Shown in pieces: positions 1-7,735 of a stretch of 20,005 bases of DNA. Position 1 is the first letter of the stretch. Each line of letters starts with the position of its first letter. The notes under the pieces were generated by a model. That model saw nothing but the letters and a program-made list of their open reading frames with translations, searched no databases and had not been told where the DNA came from. Both the position numbers and the translations under genes were made by a program. Source of the stretch: a virus; IMG/VR virus record IMGVR_UViG_3300027906_000202, positions 1-20,005 of that record; one strand, given 5' to 3'.

Positions 1-78
1 AATGTCAACGCCAATTGGGTCAGGGTTAAATTCGATAAAACCTCGGGTTCTTTGGATAAAGTTTTACTAAGAAATTAG
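1..78 (+). CDS. 3' end of an unidentified upstream gene (partial)
   Basis: Frame 1 is open from the window edge to a TAG at 76-78 and gives 25 residues ending in DKVLLRN. It ends just before the promoter and start of the primase gene, as expected for the end of an upstream gene. The peptide is too short to identify. Codon use is not strongly diagnostic, and frame 2 also contains a short ATG-initiated reading frame that stops at about 70. The assignment is therefore an inference from position and strand. Confidence 0.4.
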   Translation, partial: NVNANWVRVKFDKTSGSLDKVLLRN

Positions 79-106
79 TTGACTTTATTCTAATTGGTGT
101 TATAAT
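79..106 (+). promoter_or_regulatory. Sigma70-type promoter for the primase operon
   Basis: TTGACT (79-84) and a perfect TATAAT (101-106) are separated by 16 nt, and a TG dinucleotide at 98-99 makes an extended -10. This is close to the bacterial housekeeping consensus, so the unmodified host polymerase should recognise it (early-type expression). Transcription is predicted to start near 113, only about 3 nt before the primase ATG at 116, leaving no room for a ribosome binding site. Confidence 0.75.
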
Positions 107-115
107 AGTTTTGTT

Positions 116-1093
116 ATGCATCATCACGAACTCGTAGACAACGTACATAGATTACTTATGGATAATTTGCCAATCAATAGTGGCAAAACTCCTAGTGGCT
201 GGACTACATTTAATTGTCCAATGTGTACTGATAAGAGAAAACGTGGTGGTGTTATACAAAGTAATGCTAAAATAAGTTATCATTGCTTTAACTGTGGATT
301 TACAACTGGGTGGGCACCAAGTCCTAAACTAGGTGGTAAGTACAAAAAGTTATGTGAAACTTTGGGTGTGCCAGCAACTGACATACATAAAGTTGTTTTA
401 GATTTAATGCGACATGCAGAAGAACTAGAAACTGAAGATAATTCAGATTATGTTTATACTGCCGCAAAGTTTGAAACTAGACAACTTCCAGAGGAAACCT
501 CGATTGTAGATGATTTACCTGATGACAACAAAGTAAAGCAATATGCTATACAACGTGGCTTATTAGGAAACTATCCTCTATTACATATTAACAACAGTAT
601 GTATAATGCAAGATTAGTTGTACCTTTTATGTATAACAATCAACTAGTCGGCTGGACAGGTAGGCACATAAACCCACCCAATAAAGAAACAGCAAAATAT
701 CTTCTTAACATGCAAAGTGGATATGTGTTTAACATAGATAAATTTGTTGACACAGATAGAGAAGTTGTAGTTGTTGTTGAAGGCGTATTTGATGCAATAT
801 TAATAGATGGTATTAGTGTGTTAGGTAATGGCGTAACAGCCGAACAGGCACATTTAATAGACAAACTTAATAAACGTGTTATACTATGTCCTGATAGAGA
901 TGAAGCAGGTAAAGAACTTATTGATAAAGCAATAGAACTAGGATGGGAAATTAGTTTTCCACCTTGGAGCAGTGATTGTAAAGATGCCGCTGATGCTGTA
1001 AATAAATATGGTAGGTTACTTACTTTAGCAAGTATTATAAAACATGCTAGTAGTAATACAGTAAAGAACAAAGTAAAGGCAAAAATGTTATGA
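116..1093 (+). CDS. T4 gp61-like DNA primase (zinc ribbon + TOPRIM)
   Basis: This 325-residue protein has the primase architecture of T4 gp61 and DnaG. It should make RNA primers for lagging-strand synthesis together with the helicase encoded at 1838. An N-terminal zinc ribbon is formed by C34, C37, C57 and C60. A TOPRIM fold follows, with the hydrophobic strand and acidic residue VVVVVEG (E222) and the metal-binding pair in PDRD (D260, D262). The chosen ATG (116) lies about 10 nt after a strong TATAAT and has no Shine-Dalgarno; the next in-frame ATG (158) also lacks one and is still upstream of the zinc ribbon, so 158 is a possible alternative start. The gene ends in an ATGA overlap with the SGNH-like gene, implying translational coupling. 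Confidence 0.9.
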   Translation: MHHHELVDNVHRLLMDNLPINSGKTPSGWTTFNCPMCTDKRKRGGVIQSNAKISYHCFNCGFTTGWAPSPKLGGKYKKLCETLGVPATDIHKVVLDLMRHAEELETEDNSDYVYTAAKFETRQLPEETSIVDDLPDDNKVKQYAIQRGLLGNYPLLHINNSMYNARLVVPFMYNNQLVGWTGRHINPPNKETAKYLLNMQSGYVFNIDKFVDTDREVVVVVEGVFDAILIDGISVLGNGVTAEQAHLIDKLNKRVILCPDRDEAGKELIDKAIELGWEISFPPWSSDCKDAADAVNKYGRLLTLASIIKHASSNTVKNKVKAKML

Positions 1094-1845
1094 AGTTATT
1101 AGTAAACGGATGTAGTTTTACAGGAGGTAATGAGGTTATACACGATGAAAGTGGAACATTAGCACCTATACCTGACTATGTTTGGTCTAACCACACAGGT
1201 GTAGATACAACTAATATAGCAATAGCAGGTAATAGTAATGATAAAATTGCTAGAACAACAATAGAGCATTTAAGTAAAAATAATTATGATGGTGTTATTG
1301 TTCAATGGTCAGCATTGTATAGACTTGAACGTTATATAGAACAATATAAGTTATGGGGAAATATTTGTAATGTACCCGGAGTTCTGCATAAAGAAGATAC
1401 AGTACCAAACCAAGTTGAGCAACGTGATGGGGAACAGTTGTTTGGATTGCATTTCGATAAATTTGAAGAAGACCACGGAGAAAAGTTAAATACATTAGAT
1501 AAACTACTAACGGCGGCATCTAATAACTATATTTGGCTAAACAGTGAAGTTGATTATAGAATACAGTTTATGCAAGATGTGTTGTTAATGCAATATGCAT
1601 TAGAAAAAATGGATATGCCTTATTTGTTTACTAGTATGTCTCAACATAGTCATAGCAAATTTTTAATTTGCCAAACTGACTATGAAATACTATTGAAAGA
1701 TAGATTAGATATGAGCAAGTGGACTAAAAGACCACTAACACATATTGTAAGTAATGATACTAGTGCTGATGGTCATCCAAATGAACAAGGGCATAAAAAG
1801 ATTGGTGCTGAATTAATGAGGGAGTTTAGAAGAGTAAATGGATAA
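1090..1845 (+). CDS. SGNH/GDSL hydrolase-like protein
   Basis: This 251-residue protein has the sequence blocks of SGNH hydrolases (esterases, lipases and deacetylases acting on acyl or acetyl groups). Block I is GCSFT near the N-terminus with candidate nucleophile S9. A Gly/Asn-containing AGNSN block lies near residue 46, and a C-terminal DGHPNEQGH block supplies candidate catalytic D227 and H229. There is no signal peptide, so it should act in the cytoplasm. It overlaps the primase by 4 nt and the helicase by 8 nt, which places an apparent hydrolase inside the replication operon. Its substrate cannot be read from sequence. The family call is fairly secure; enzymatic activity is inferred. 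Confidence 0.7.
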   Translation: MKLLVNGCSFTGGNEVIHDESGTLAPIPDYVWSNHTGVDTTNIAIAGNSNDKIARTTIEHLSKNNYDGVIVQWSALYRLERYIEQYKLWGNICNVPGVLHKEDTVPNQVEQRDGEQLFGLHFDKFEEDHGEKLNTLDKLLTAASNNYIWLNSEVDYRIQFMQDVLLMQYALEKMDMPYLFTSMSQHSHSKFLICQTDYEILLKDRLDMSKWTKRPLTHIVSNDTSADGHPNEQGHKKIGAELMREFRRVNG

Positions 1846-3220
1846 TATAGAGAACTACACAGAAGAAATACAAGAAATGTACTTAAATTTCTTGGTAACT
1901 GATCCTGAACTATTTGTTAGAGTAAACAATATTGTTGAACCTTATATGTTTAACAAAAGGTTTCAAGATACAATCAAATTTTTAAAACAGCATAGTGAAG
2001 AATATAGTGCTATTCCAACTATTGACCAAATTAAAGCAACAACAAATGTAGAATTAGAACGTATAGAAGGATTAACATCTAATCATTCAGATTGGTTCTT
2101 AGATAGTTTTGAAAGATTTTGCAGACACAAAGCATTAGAAAAAGCAATACTTGATAGTACAGACTTATTAGAGAAAGCAGACTATGGAGCAGTAGAGAAA
2201 AAAATTAAAGATGCAAGTCAAGTTAGTCTTGTAAAAGATTTAGGATTAGAGTATTTTGAGAATCCAAAAGAACGTTTACAATATATTAAAAGCCAAGCAG
2301 GTGCAGTTAGTACAGGTTGGAAAATGTTTGACCAAAAACTTTATGGTGGGTTGAATAGAGGAGAGATTACAATCTTTGCTGGTGGTTCTGGTGCAGGTAA
2401 AAGTTTATTCTTACAAAACTTAGGTGTTAATTGGAGTTTAGCAGGACTTAATGTAGTTTACATTAGTTTAGAATTAAGTGAACAATTAATTAGTATGCGT
2501 CTTGATGCTATGGTAAGTGAATATAGCACAAAAGAAATTATGAGAAATATGGACGATGTAGATTTAAAAGTTCGTATGAAAGGAAAAGGTGCAGGTAAGT
2601 TTAGAGTAAAACAAATGAGCAGTGGAGTAACTGCAAATGATATTAGAGCATTTGTTAGAGAGTATGAAATAAACACAGATGTAAAAGTAGATTGTATTTT
2701 AGTTGACTACTTAGACTTAATGAGTCCTATTAGTGCTAAAGTAAGTCCAGGTGATTTGTTTATTAAAGACAAGTATGTATCTGAAGAGTTGCGTAATTTA
2801 GCAATGGAATCTCAGACATTATTTGTTACAGCATCACAGTTGAATAGAGGTGCAGTAGAAGAAATAGAATTTGACCACCATCATATTGCAGGTGGTATTA
2901 GTAAAATACAAACAGCAGATAATGTTGTAGGTATTTTTACAAGTAATGCTATGAGAGAACGTGGAAGATATCAAATACAGTTTATGAAAACACGTTCTAG
3001 TAGTGGTGTTGGTAGTAAAGTAGACTTAAAATTTAATCCTGATACACTTAGAGTAGAGGATTTAGATGAAGATGACGAAGATACACTAACAATGACATCT
3101 GGAAACTTAATTGACCAACTAAAAAGATCCAATAGTATTAAGGCAGACGAGCCAGAAGCACAAAAAACTATCAGTACTGCATTGAACATGCAGGAGTTCA
3201 TGAAGAAAAATGACCTTTAA
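1838..3220 (+). CDS. T4 gp41-like replicative DNA helicase (DnaB family)
   Basis: This 460-residue protein is the hexameric 5'-3' replicative helicase that works with the primase encoded at 116. A helical N-terminal domain (about 1-140) precedes a RecA-like motor. Walker A is GGSGAGKS at 182-189, the catalytic glutamate lies in SLEL at about 212, Walker B is CILVD at 286-290, and a sensor-like ASQLNR follows at about 332-337. The C-terminal tail after about 410 is acidic, then variable. Its length matches T4 gp41 (475 aa). The start overlaps the end of the SGNH-like gene, so the three genes at 116-3220 form one transcription unit. It ends 2 nt before a late promoter that begins the next block. 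Confidence 0.93.
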   Translation: MDNIENYTEEIQEMYLNFLVTDPELFVRVNNIVEPYMFNKRFQDTIKFLKQHSEEYSAIPTIDQIKATTNVELERIEGLTSNHSDWFLDSFERFCRHKALEKAILDSTDLLEKADYGAVEKKIKDASQVSLVKDLGLEYFENPKERLQYIKSQAGAVSTGWKMFDQKLYGGLNRGEITIFAGGSGAGKSLFLQNLGVNWSLAGLNVVYISLELSEQLISMRLDAMVSEYSTKEIMRNMDDVDLKVRMKGKGAGKFRVKQMSSGVTANDIRAFVREYEINTDVKVDCILVDYLDLMSPISAKVSPGDLFIKDKYVSEELRNLAMESQTLFVTASQLNRGAVEEIEFDHHHIAGGISKIQTADNVVGIFTSNAMRERGRYQIQFMKTRSSSGVGSKVDLKFNPDTLRVEDLDEDDEDTLTMTSGNLIDQLKRSNSIKADEPEAQKTISTALNMQEFMKKNDL

Positions 3221-3222
3221 AT

Positions 3223-3230
3223 GATAAATA
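3223..3230 (+). promoter_or_regulatory. Late promoter (GATAAATA)
   Basis: An exact GATAAATA lies in the 32-nt gap after the helicase stop, matching the T4 late core TATAAATA except at the first base. With T4 geometry, transcription would start at about 3236, giving a short leader that contains AGGA (3243-3246) ahead of the ATG at 3253. It marks the switch from the replication operon to the late block. Confidence 0.75.
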
Positions 3231-3252
3231 TGCATATAAGATAGGAAATAAT

Positions 3253-3519
3253 ATGTCTATGAGAAAATCGAGGAGCATTTTAGAAGAGTTAAACTCTATC
3301 AGTGTTGATAGAAGTCGTCATCATGTTCTCGAAAATAGAGTACAACATTTAGTTAGTAGTGCTGAAAACATTAAAGCAATTCTACGTGAATCTTATAGTC
3401 CAGAAGAAGCATTGGACTTAGAACGTAGACTAATAAACTCAATTAAATCAGGTGATTCTAAAAAATTCTCTCGTGGCATAAAGAAAGTTGTTGCGGAGAG
3501 CGAATCAAATGAGAGTTAA
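3253..3519 (+). CDS. Small helical protein of unknown function, late-expressed
   Basis: This 88-residue charged protein is probably mostly helical. Its centre (about 23-80) contains a patterned segment with SYSPEEALDLERRL and a KKFSRGIKK stretch. No catalytic motif, membrane segment or signal peptide is visible. It resembles small proteins seen downstream of the helicase in marine T4-like phages, from memory and unverified. It has its own late promoter (3223) and a weak AGGA ribosome binding site. It ends 11 nt inside the next gene, so the two are probably co-translated. Function is unknown. Confidence 0.75.
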   Translation: MSMRKSRSILEELNSISVDRSRHHVLENRVQHLVSSAENIKAILRESYSPEEALDLERRLINSIKSGDSKKFSRGIKKVVAESESNES

Positions 3520-4759
3520 GGACATTATAGAAGCACCAGGTGACGGTAGAGGTAGAGCGGCAGGTTCTGCCAAAACACAATACAAAAAAGATGGTACTCC
3601 CGGAGCAGGCAGAGTAGCAAGATCCAATAACCAATTTAGAAGTGTACCAAAAGGCACTAACGATCCTAGAGGATCTGACAATCCTATGAATCCTTTAGGT
3701 GATCCAGGTAAGCAAAACCAAGCGGGTCAAGACACTAAATTTAAAAGAGCAGACCAACAAATTAATCAAAAATTTGGAAATGATGATTCATTAGCAGGTG
3801 GTTCTAGCAGAATAGCACAATTCAAAAAAGACAAAGAAGAAAAAGCAAGAATGCAAAAATCACAGACCAAAGGTGATATTGGCAGATTTGCAGATGACCG
3901 TGCTTTATGGAAACCTGGTAAAGTTATACAACACCCAAATGGTTTAATGTATCAACTATTAGGTAAAAAAGAAGGTTGGATAGAAGTAACAGGACCTACA
4001 GTAAATAAAAAAACAGGAGAAGTAACAAAACCTGAATTGGCAAAACCAACTCCAGGCGGAAAAGCGGCTCCTATGGATAGTCAGTTAGGTAAAGACCTTA
4101 ACACATTATTAAAAGATCCAAAAGCAAATATTGACCAAACTATAGGTTCTAAAATTAAAGGTGCATTACAAAAAGGCGTTGCAGGTGCGGCGGCTAAAGC
4201 AGGAATGAGCAATTTAGCATCTAAAACAAGATCCGATCCAGATGCAAGTGCGGCACAAAAAGTTGGTGCTACAGTAGGTGCTGGTATTGGTAGAGCAATG
4301 GCAAACGTATTAAGAAGACCTAAAGGACAACCTGCACCAGATAAAAAACAAATGTCAAATGTTGGTAAATTAGACATGAAAGCATTTCAATCTAGGATAA
4401 TGAAGTCTCAAGACCCAGCAGAAAAATTGGCACTTGCAACAGATATGCTTGATAAAATTGCTGTACAAAAATCAAGAAACATAAGTGTAGAACCATATTT
4501 AGATAGTTTAGGTCCTATGTTAAAAGCAAGTGGTTTACAAAAAACTAATGCACAAGAATACCAAGCACTTGTTACAAAAGCAAGAGGCATGAGAGAGGCG
4601 GCATTTAATTACTTTAACAAGTTAATAGAAACAGTAGGAATAACTTGGGAGCAATTAGGTTATAAAGTAGTACTTTCAGAAAACAAAGGTGATGACATTA
4701 TTTTAATTCCTACAAAAGACATCGAATTACAACAACTTAAATCATTAGCAGGAGTTTAA
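3509..4759 (+). CDS. Basic low-complexity protein with capsid-targeting-like N-terminus
   Basis: The start is placed at ATG 3509, behind GGAGAG at 3495-3500, rather than at the upstream in-frame TTG at 3488, giving 416 residues. The N-terminus MRVKDIIEAPG fits a T4 capsid-targeting sequence with an I-I-E|A site for a gp21-type prohead protease. Residues about 10-135 are polar, basic and probably disordered. Residues about 210-270 are rich in Ala/Gly/Lys and could form an amphipathic or membrane-active helix. A more ordered C-terminal part starts at about 285. No enzyme motif is visible. Context and N-terminus suggest a packaged internal or core protein, which is an inference. Confidence 0.8.
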   Translation: MRVKDIIEAPGDGRGRAAGSAKTQYKKDGTPGAGRVARSNNQFRSVPKGTNDPRGSDNPMNPLGDPGKQNQAGQDTKFKRADQQINQKFGNDDSLAGGSSRIAQFKKDKEEKARMQKSQTKGDIGRFADDRALWKPGKVIQHPNGLMYQLLGKKEGWIEVTGPTVNKKTGEVTKPELAKPTPGGKAAPMDSQLGKDLNTLLKDPKANIDQTIGSKIKGALQKGVAGAAAKAGMSNLASKTRSDPDASAAQKVGATVGAGIGRAMANVLRRPKGQPAPDKKQMSNVGKLDMKAFQSRIMKSQDPAEKLALATDMLDKIAVQKSRNISVEPYLDSLGPMLKASGLQKTNAQEYQALVTKARGMREAAFNYFNKLIETVGITWEQLGYKVVLSENKGDDIILIPTKDIELQQLKSLAGV

Positions 4760-4760
4760 T

Positions 4761-6035
4761 ATGCGAGTTCAAGAGTTCACTAAACCTCTTGTTACTCGGT
4801 TGCTAACTGAAAGTGCCGTTGTAGAAGCAGAAGGCAAAAACACCCACTTAGAACATTTGGAAGATAACATATTCAACAAAGGATATGATGGAGCCAAAGA
4901 AGCAGTAAACTATTTGTACAGTCTACATGAAATGTTAGACGGCAGTACAAACTCACCAGTATCAATGACAACAAAATGGGATGGTGCTCCAGCCATTGTA
5001 GCAGGTAAAGATCCTGAAACAGGTAAATTTTTTGTAGGTACTAAAGGAGTATTTGCACAAAAACCTAAAATTAATTTTACTGAGAAAGACATAGAAGCAA
5101 ATCATCCAGGAGAAGGGTTACAAGACAAATTAAAATTAGCATTGATGACATTAAAAAAACTTAAATGGAATACAGTTGCACAAGGTGATTTTTTATTTGC
5201 AAAAGATACATTAAGTATGGATGATATAGACGGTGAAAATTATTTAACTTTTACACCTAATACTTTAACTTATGCAGTACCTTCACAAACACAATTAGCA
5301 TCAGATATTGTAAAAAGCGATATTGGTATTGTATGGCATACAGAATATGTAGGCGGCCCTACACTAGCAGACACTACAGCAAAGTTTGGCTTTGATAGTA
5401 GTGTGTTAGGAACAGCACCGGGTGTTTGGCATAGAGATGCAATTATTAAAGACCTAAGTGGTACAGTAACATTTACAGCAGGTGAAAGTGCAGATATAAT
5501 GCAGGCTATTAGTATTGCAAATGATTATTTAAAAAGTATAGACGGTGAAACATTTGCATGGTTACAACAAGGAACAGATTTAATAGGTAAAAACTTTTTA
5601 CTACAACTTAAAGCACATGTAAACAATGCCATTAGAGCAGGTGGATTTGAACAAGATCCAAATAAGTTTGCACAAGACTTTATACAAAAGTATGTAGACT
5701 TTATGACTAAAGAAATAGACAAAGTAAAAACACAAAAAACTATAGATGCTAAAACAGACTTAATGGTTAAGGGAGTTGCATTTATTAGGCAACACTTACA
5801 AGGAATAATTAGTGTATATGATTTATACTTAAAAATAATAGAAGCAAAAGTTAAAATAGTAAGAAAACTAGAACAAATAAGAGTAATGGATACATTTGTA
5901 CAATCAGATGATGGTTTTGAAGTTACTGGAGAAGAAGGTTTTGTTGCTGTAGACAGAATGGGTAATGCTTTAAAAATAGTAGATAGATTAGAGTTTAGTA
6001 GATTAAACTTTGATACAGGAAAACCAGCAACATGA
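4761..6035 (+). CDS. Ligase-like covalent nucleotidyltransferase (DUF6267-type), possibly packaged
   Basis: This 424-residue protein carries the signature of the DNA/RNA ligase and capping-enzyme superfamily. Motif I is K72-W-D-G75, where K72 would carry AMP or GMP. FVGTKG follows at 91-96, and QGDFLF at about 141-146 could be the acidic motif III. Near the C-terminus EGFVAVDRMG (392-401) followed by LKIVDR (404-409) resembles motifs IV and V. The long spacing between motifs I and IV is unusual and implies a helical insertion. From memory it matches the phage family DUF6267. The N-terminus MRVQEF is capsid-targeting-like, with L-T-E|S and V-V-E|A cleavage candidates at 15-23. AGGAG at 4750-4754 supports the start. 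It overlaps the next gene by ATGA. Confidence 0.7.
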   Translation: MRVQEFTKPLVTRLLTESAVVEAEGKNTHLEHLEDNIFNKGYDGAKEAVNYLYSLHEMLDGSTNSPVSMTTKWDGAPAIVAGKDPETGKFFVGTKGVFAQKPKINFTEKDIEANHPGEGLQDKLKLALMTLKKLKWNTVAQGDFLFAKDTLSMDDIDGENYLTFTPNTLTYAVPSQTQLASDIVKSDIGIVWHTEYVGGPTLADTTAKFGFDSSVLGTAPGVWHRDAIIKDLSGTVTFTAGESADIMQAISIANDYLKSIDGETFAWLQQGTDLIGKNFLLQLKAHVNNAIRAGGFEQDPNKFAQDFIQKYVDFMTKEIDKVKTQKTIDAKTDLMVKGVAFIRQHLQGIISVYDLYLKIIEAKVKIVRKLEQIRVMDTFVQSDDGFEVTGEEGFVAVDRMGNALKIVDRLEFSRLNFDTGKPAT

Positions 6036-7102
6036 ACATACCAACAGATGTAGAAAATTTTATAGGTAGACTTAATCCAATGGAAGTTGGAGTAGATACT
6101 GTTGGCGATTATGTTATACATTATGAAGGCTTTAGTGATGAATGCAATGATGGATATGATGATGAACAAATACATCAAATTTATAAAGATGTTTATAAAG
6201 ACTTCGATGAACGTTCAAATGCAAAACCAATAAAACGTGGTCATACATATGATGAATTAGGTGTTGACCATAATCCTGTGTTGTATAGCATTTATAAAAA
6301 AGAAGATGTTAAAGAAAGTAAGTTTTTACTTATTGATGAAGATTTAAGCGAAAGTAGACTGTTTAGATTTACTATGAGTTTCCAAAGATTAACTGGCAGA
6401 GATGTTTGCGACTTATTATATGCAGAAACACTTGCAACATATATGTTTGCATTAGATGAAAAACAACAAGATTATGGAACTGCATACGCAAGAAAAACAA
6501 CACAATATGGTCCTTATTCAGTATTTAGAACTAGTGCAACGGATATATACATGCTGGCTTTTGCTATTAATCAACCTGATTACAAGTCATTAAAGTTAGA
6601 TCCTAAGGATAGAAGAATGTTAAACAACCTTAGTTTTAACAATAGACAGCACTATATGTTTATGAACAAAATTGCTAGATATACACCTAGTAGAAGTGAT
6701 GCTAGTTCGTACTTAATTAGATTAGAAGCACAATTAAAAATGAGTATGTCTAGACATGGTGCTCTCTTTAAGCAATTTAGAAGATTAATTTTAGATTGGC
6801 CAGATTTAAAATACAGTCAAAAGCAGTATGTTATTGCAAAACTAATGCAAATAATTAGATTAAAAGGTAAAGGTACAGAAATATTCCCACATTTGGTTGC
6901 AATGAAAACTAGTAGAAGATATGATAATGTTAAACCAGCAAAACCAACAAGCAATTTGAAAAGAGCCGCCGCTACAGTTGGTGGTGCTTATGTTGGTAGC
7001 AAGTTAGTTCCTAAACTTACTAAGAATAAATTAGGAAGTAAAACTGGTGCTGGTATAGGAGCCATTGCAGGTTATTGGGCAAGTGGACGTAAAAAAGTAT
7101 AA
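6032..7102 (+). CDS. Unknown late protein with glycine-zipper-like C-terminus
   Basis: This 356-residue protein is not recognised. The first 90 residues are acidic and tyrosine-rich. Residues about 110-290 look helical and mixed-charge. The C-terminus (about 310-350) is rich in Gly/Ala/Ser with GGAYVG and GAGIGAIAGYWASG, a pattern typical of glycine zippers that insert into or perturb membranes, ending in basic RKKV. It lacks the capsid-targeting-like N-terminus of its neighbours and is translationally coupled to the ligase-like gene by an ATGA overlap, which suggests the two products work together. The stop codon lies inside the late octamer for the next gene. Confidence 0.8.
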   Translation: MNIPTDVENFIGRLNPMEVGVDTVGDYVIHYEGFSDECNDGYDDEQIHQIYKDVYKDFDERSNAKPIKRGHTYDELGVDHNPVLYSIYKKEDVKESKFLLIDEDLSESRLFRFTMSFQRLTGRDVCDLLYAETLATYMFALDEKQQDYGTAYARKTTQYGPYSVFRTSATDIYMLAFAINQPDYKSLKLDPKDRRMLNNLSFNNRQHYMFMNKIARYTPSRSDASSYLIRLEAQLKMSMSRHGALFKQFRRLILDWPDLKYSQKQYVIAKLMQIIRLKGKGTEIFPHLVAMKTSRRYDNVKPAKPTSNLKRAAATVGGAYVGSKLVPKLTKNKLGSKTGAGIGAIAGYWASGRKKV

Positions 7103-7105
7103 ATA
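7098..7105 (+). promoter_or_regulatory. Late promoter (perfect TATAAATA), leaderless geometry
   Basis: This is the only exact T4-consensus octamer among the eight candidates. It overlaps the stop codon of the upstream gene and ends 5 nt before the ATG at 7111. In T4 the octamer spans -13 to -6, so transcription would start on the A of the start codon. No Shine-Dalgarno is visible before that ATG. A chance AT-rich match cannot be ruled out. Confidence 0.6.
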
Positions 7106-7110
7106 CAGTT

Positions 7111-7656
7111 ATGAGAATCAACGAAGTTTTAAATAGTAAAAATTATATCACAGAAGAAGACACTATGACTTTGGCTGATGTACAAGTTATGTATGGCGAT
7201 GATCCTGAAATGATGGCGGCTATACAAAAAGCAAAGATGTTACCAAAAATTAAAACTTGGGACCAAGCAATAGATAAAGCAAGTGCTGATATGCGTAGAA
7301 ATGCTAACAAAGGTCAGCAAGCCGCACCAGATAGAAAATTTGCATCTAACAGTAGAGCAAAAGGATGGGACGATGAAACTCATGGTCATTTAAGAAAAGC
7401 AAAAGCAAAAGCCGCCGCAAAAGCACAAAAACCTATGTCAGGTGATGGCGAAACAGGTGAAATTAATAGAGCCGCTGGCACTTTCATGAAGTCTGTTGGC
7501 GATGCTATGGATACAATAAAACACGGTTCAATGGGAGACATCAATACTGCTGTAGACAGAGGAAAACACGTAGGTAAAGACGGCATGGAACTGTGGAATG
7601 TAACGGCAAAAACAAAACGTTCTAAAGACAGAGGCGGAAACTTCGGCTCTAGATAA
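7111..7656 (+). CDS. Basic late protein with capsid-targeting-like N-terminus
   Basis: This 181-residue, strongly basic protein has no recognised domain. The N-terminus MRINEVLNSKNYITEED fits the shared pattern, with an I-T-E|E cleavage candidate at 13-16. The middle contains an Ala/Lys-rich run (about 90-107) that would be helical and DNA-binding in character. The end is rich in Lys, Arg and Gly. There is no ribosome binding site before ATG 7111 and a late octamer sits 5 nt upstream. An alternative start at 7165, behind a purine-rich AGAAGAAG, would remove the targeting sequence. A packaged DNA-associated protein is the best guess. Confidence 0.75.
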   Translation: MRINEVLNSKNYITEEDTMTLADVQVMYGDDPEMMAAIQKAKMLPKIKTWDQAIDKASADMRRNANKGQQAAPDRKFASNSRAKGWDDETHGHLRKAKAKAAAKAQKPMSGDGETGEINRAAGTFMKSVGDAMDTIKHGSMGDINTAVDRGKHVGKDGMELWNVTAKTKRSKDRGGNFGSR

Positions 7657-7693
7657 TCAATCAAAAACATATTTTATTAACTCTATTTTATTC

Positions 7694-7701
7694 GATAAAT
7701 A
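7694..7701 (+). promoter_or_regulatory. Late promoter (GATAAATA)
   Basis: An exact GATAAATA lies in the 79-nt gap before the small protein gene at 7736. The predicted start at about 7707 falls inside the left arm of a hairpin (7702-7724), and AGGAG follows at 7725-7729. The rest of the gap upstream (7657-7693) is AT-rich without a convincing terminator. Confidence 0.8.
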
Positions 7702-7724
7702 ACATTATAGTAAAACTATAGTGT
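7702..7724 (+). promoter_or_regulatory. Hairpin straddling the late start site, next to the ribosome binding site
   Basis: ACATTATAG (7702-7710) pairs with CTATAGTGT (7716-7724): nine base pairs, one of them G-U, with loop TAAAA. The right arm abuts AGGAG at 7725-7729. Read-through RNA would fold it, while RNA starting at about 7707 would lack over half of the left arm. Confidence 0.6.
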
Positions 7725-7735
7725 AGGAGAATAGC

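Noticed and set aside
1-66. Minus-strand peptide containing GFIEFNPDPIGVDI
   Set aside because: It looks protein-like, but a stop precedes it and no start codon is available on that strand within the open stretch, and all neighbouring genes are on the + strand.
1001-1008. AATAAATA octamer inside the primase gene
   Set aside because: It lies in coding sequence, is not at a suitable distance from a supported start, and AT-rich 8-mers of this type occur by chance.
640-1071. 143-residue minus-strand open frame
   Set aside because: It is antisense to the TOPRIM domain of the primase, which is unmistakable; the reverse frame has no motif.
5525-6178. 217-residue minus-strand open frame
   Set aside because: It is antisense to the ligase-like gene and its neighbour, has a hydrophobic Ile/Phe/Ser/Thr-rich composition typical of the reverse complement of Lys/Asn/Asp-rich genes, and lacks a ribosome binding site and minus-strand promoter.
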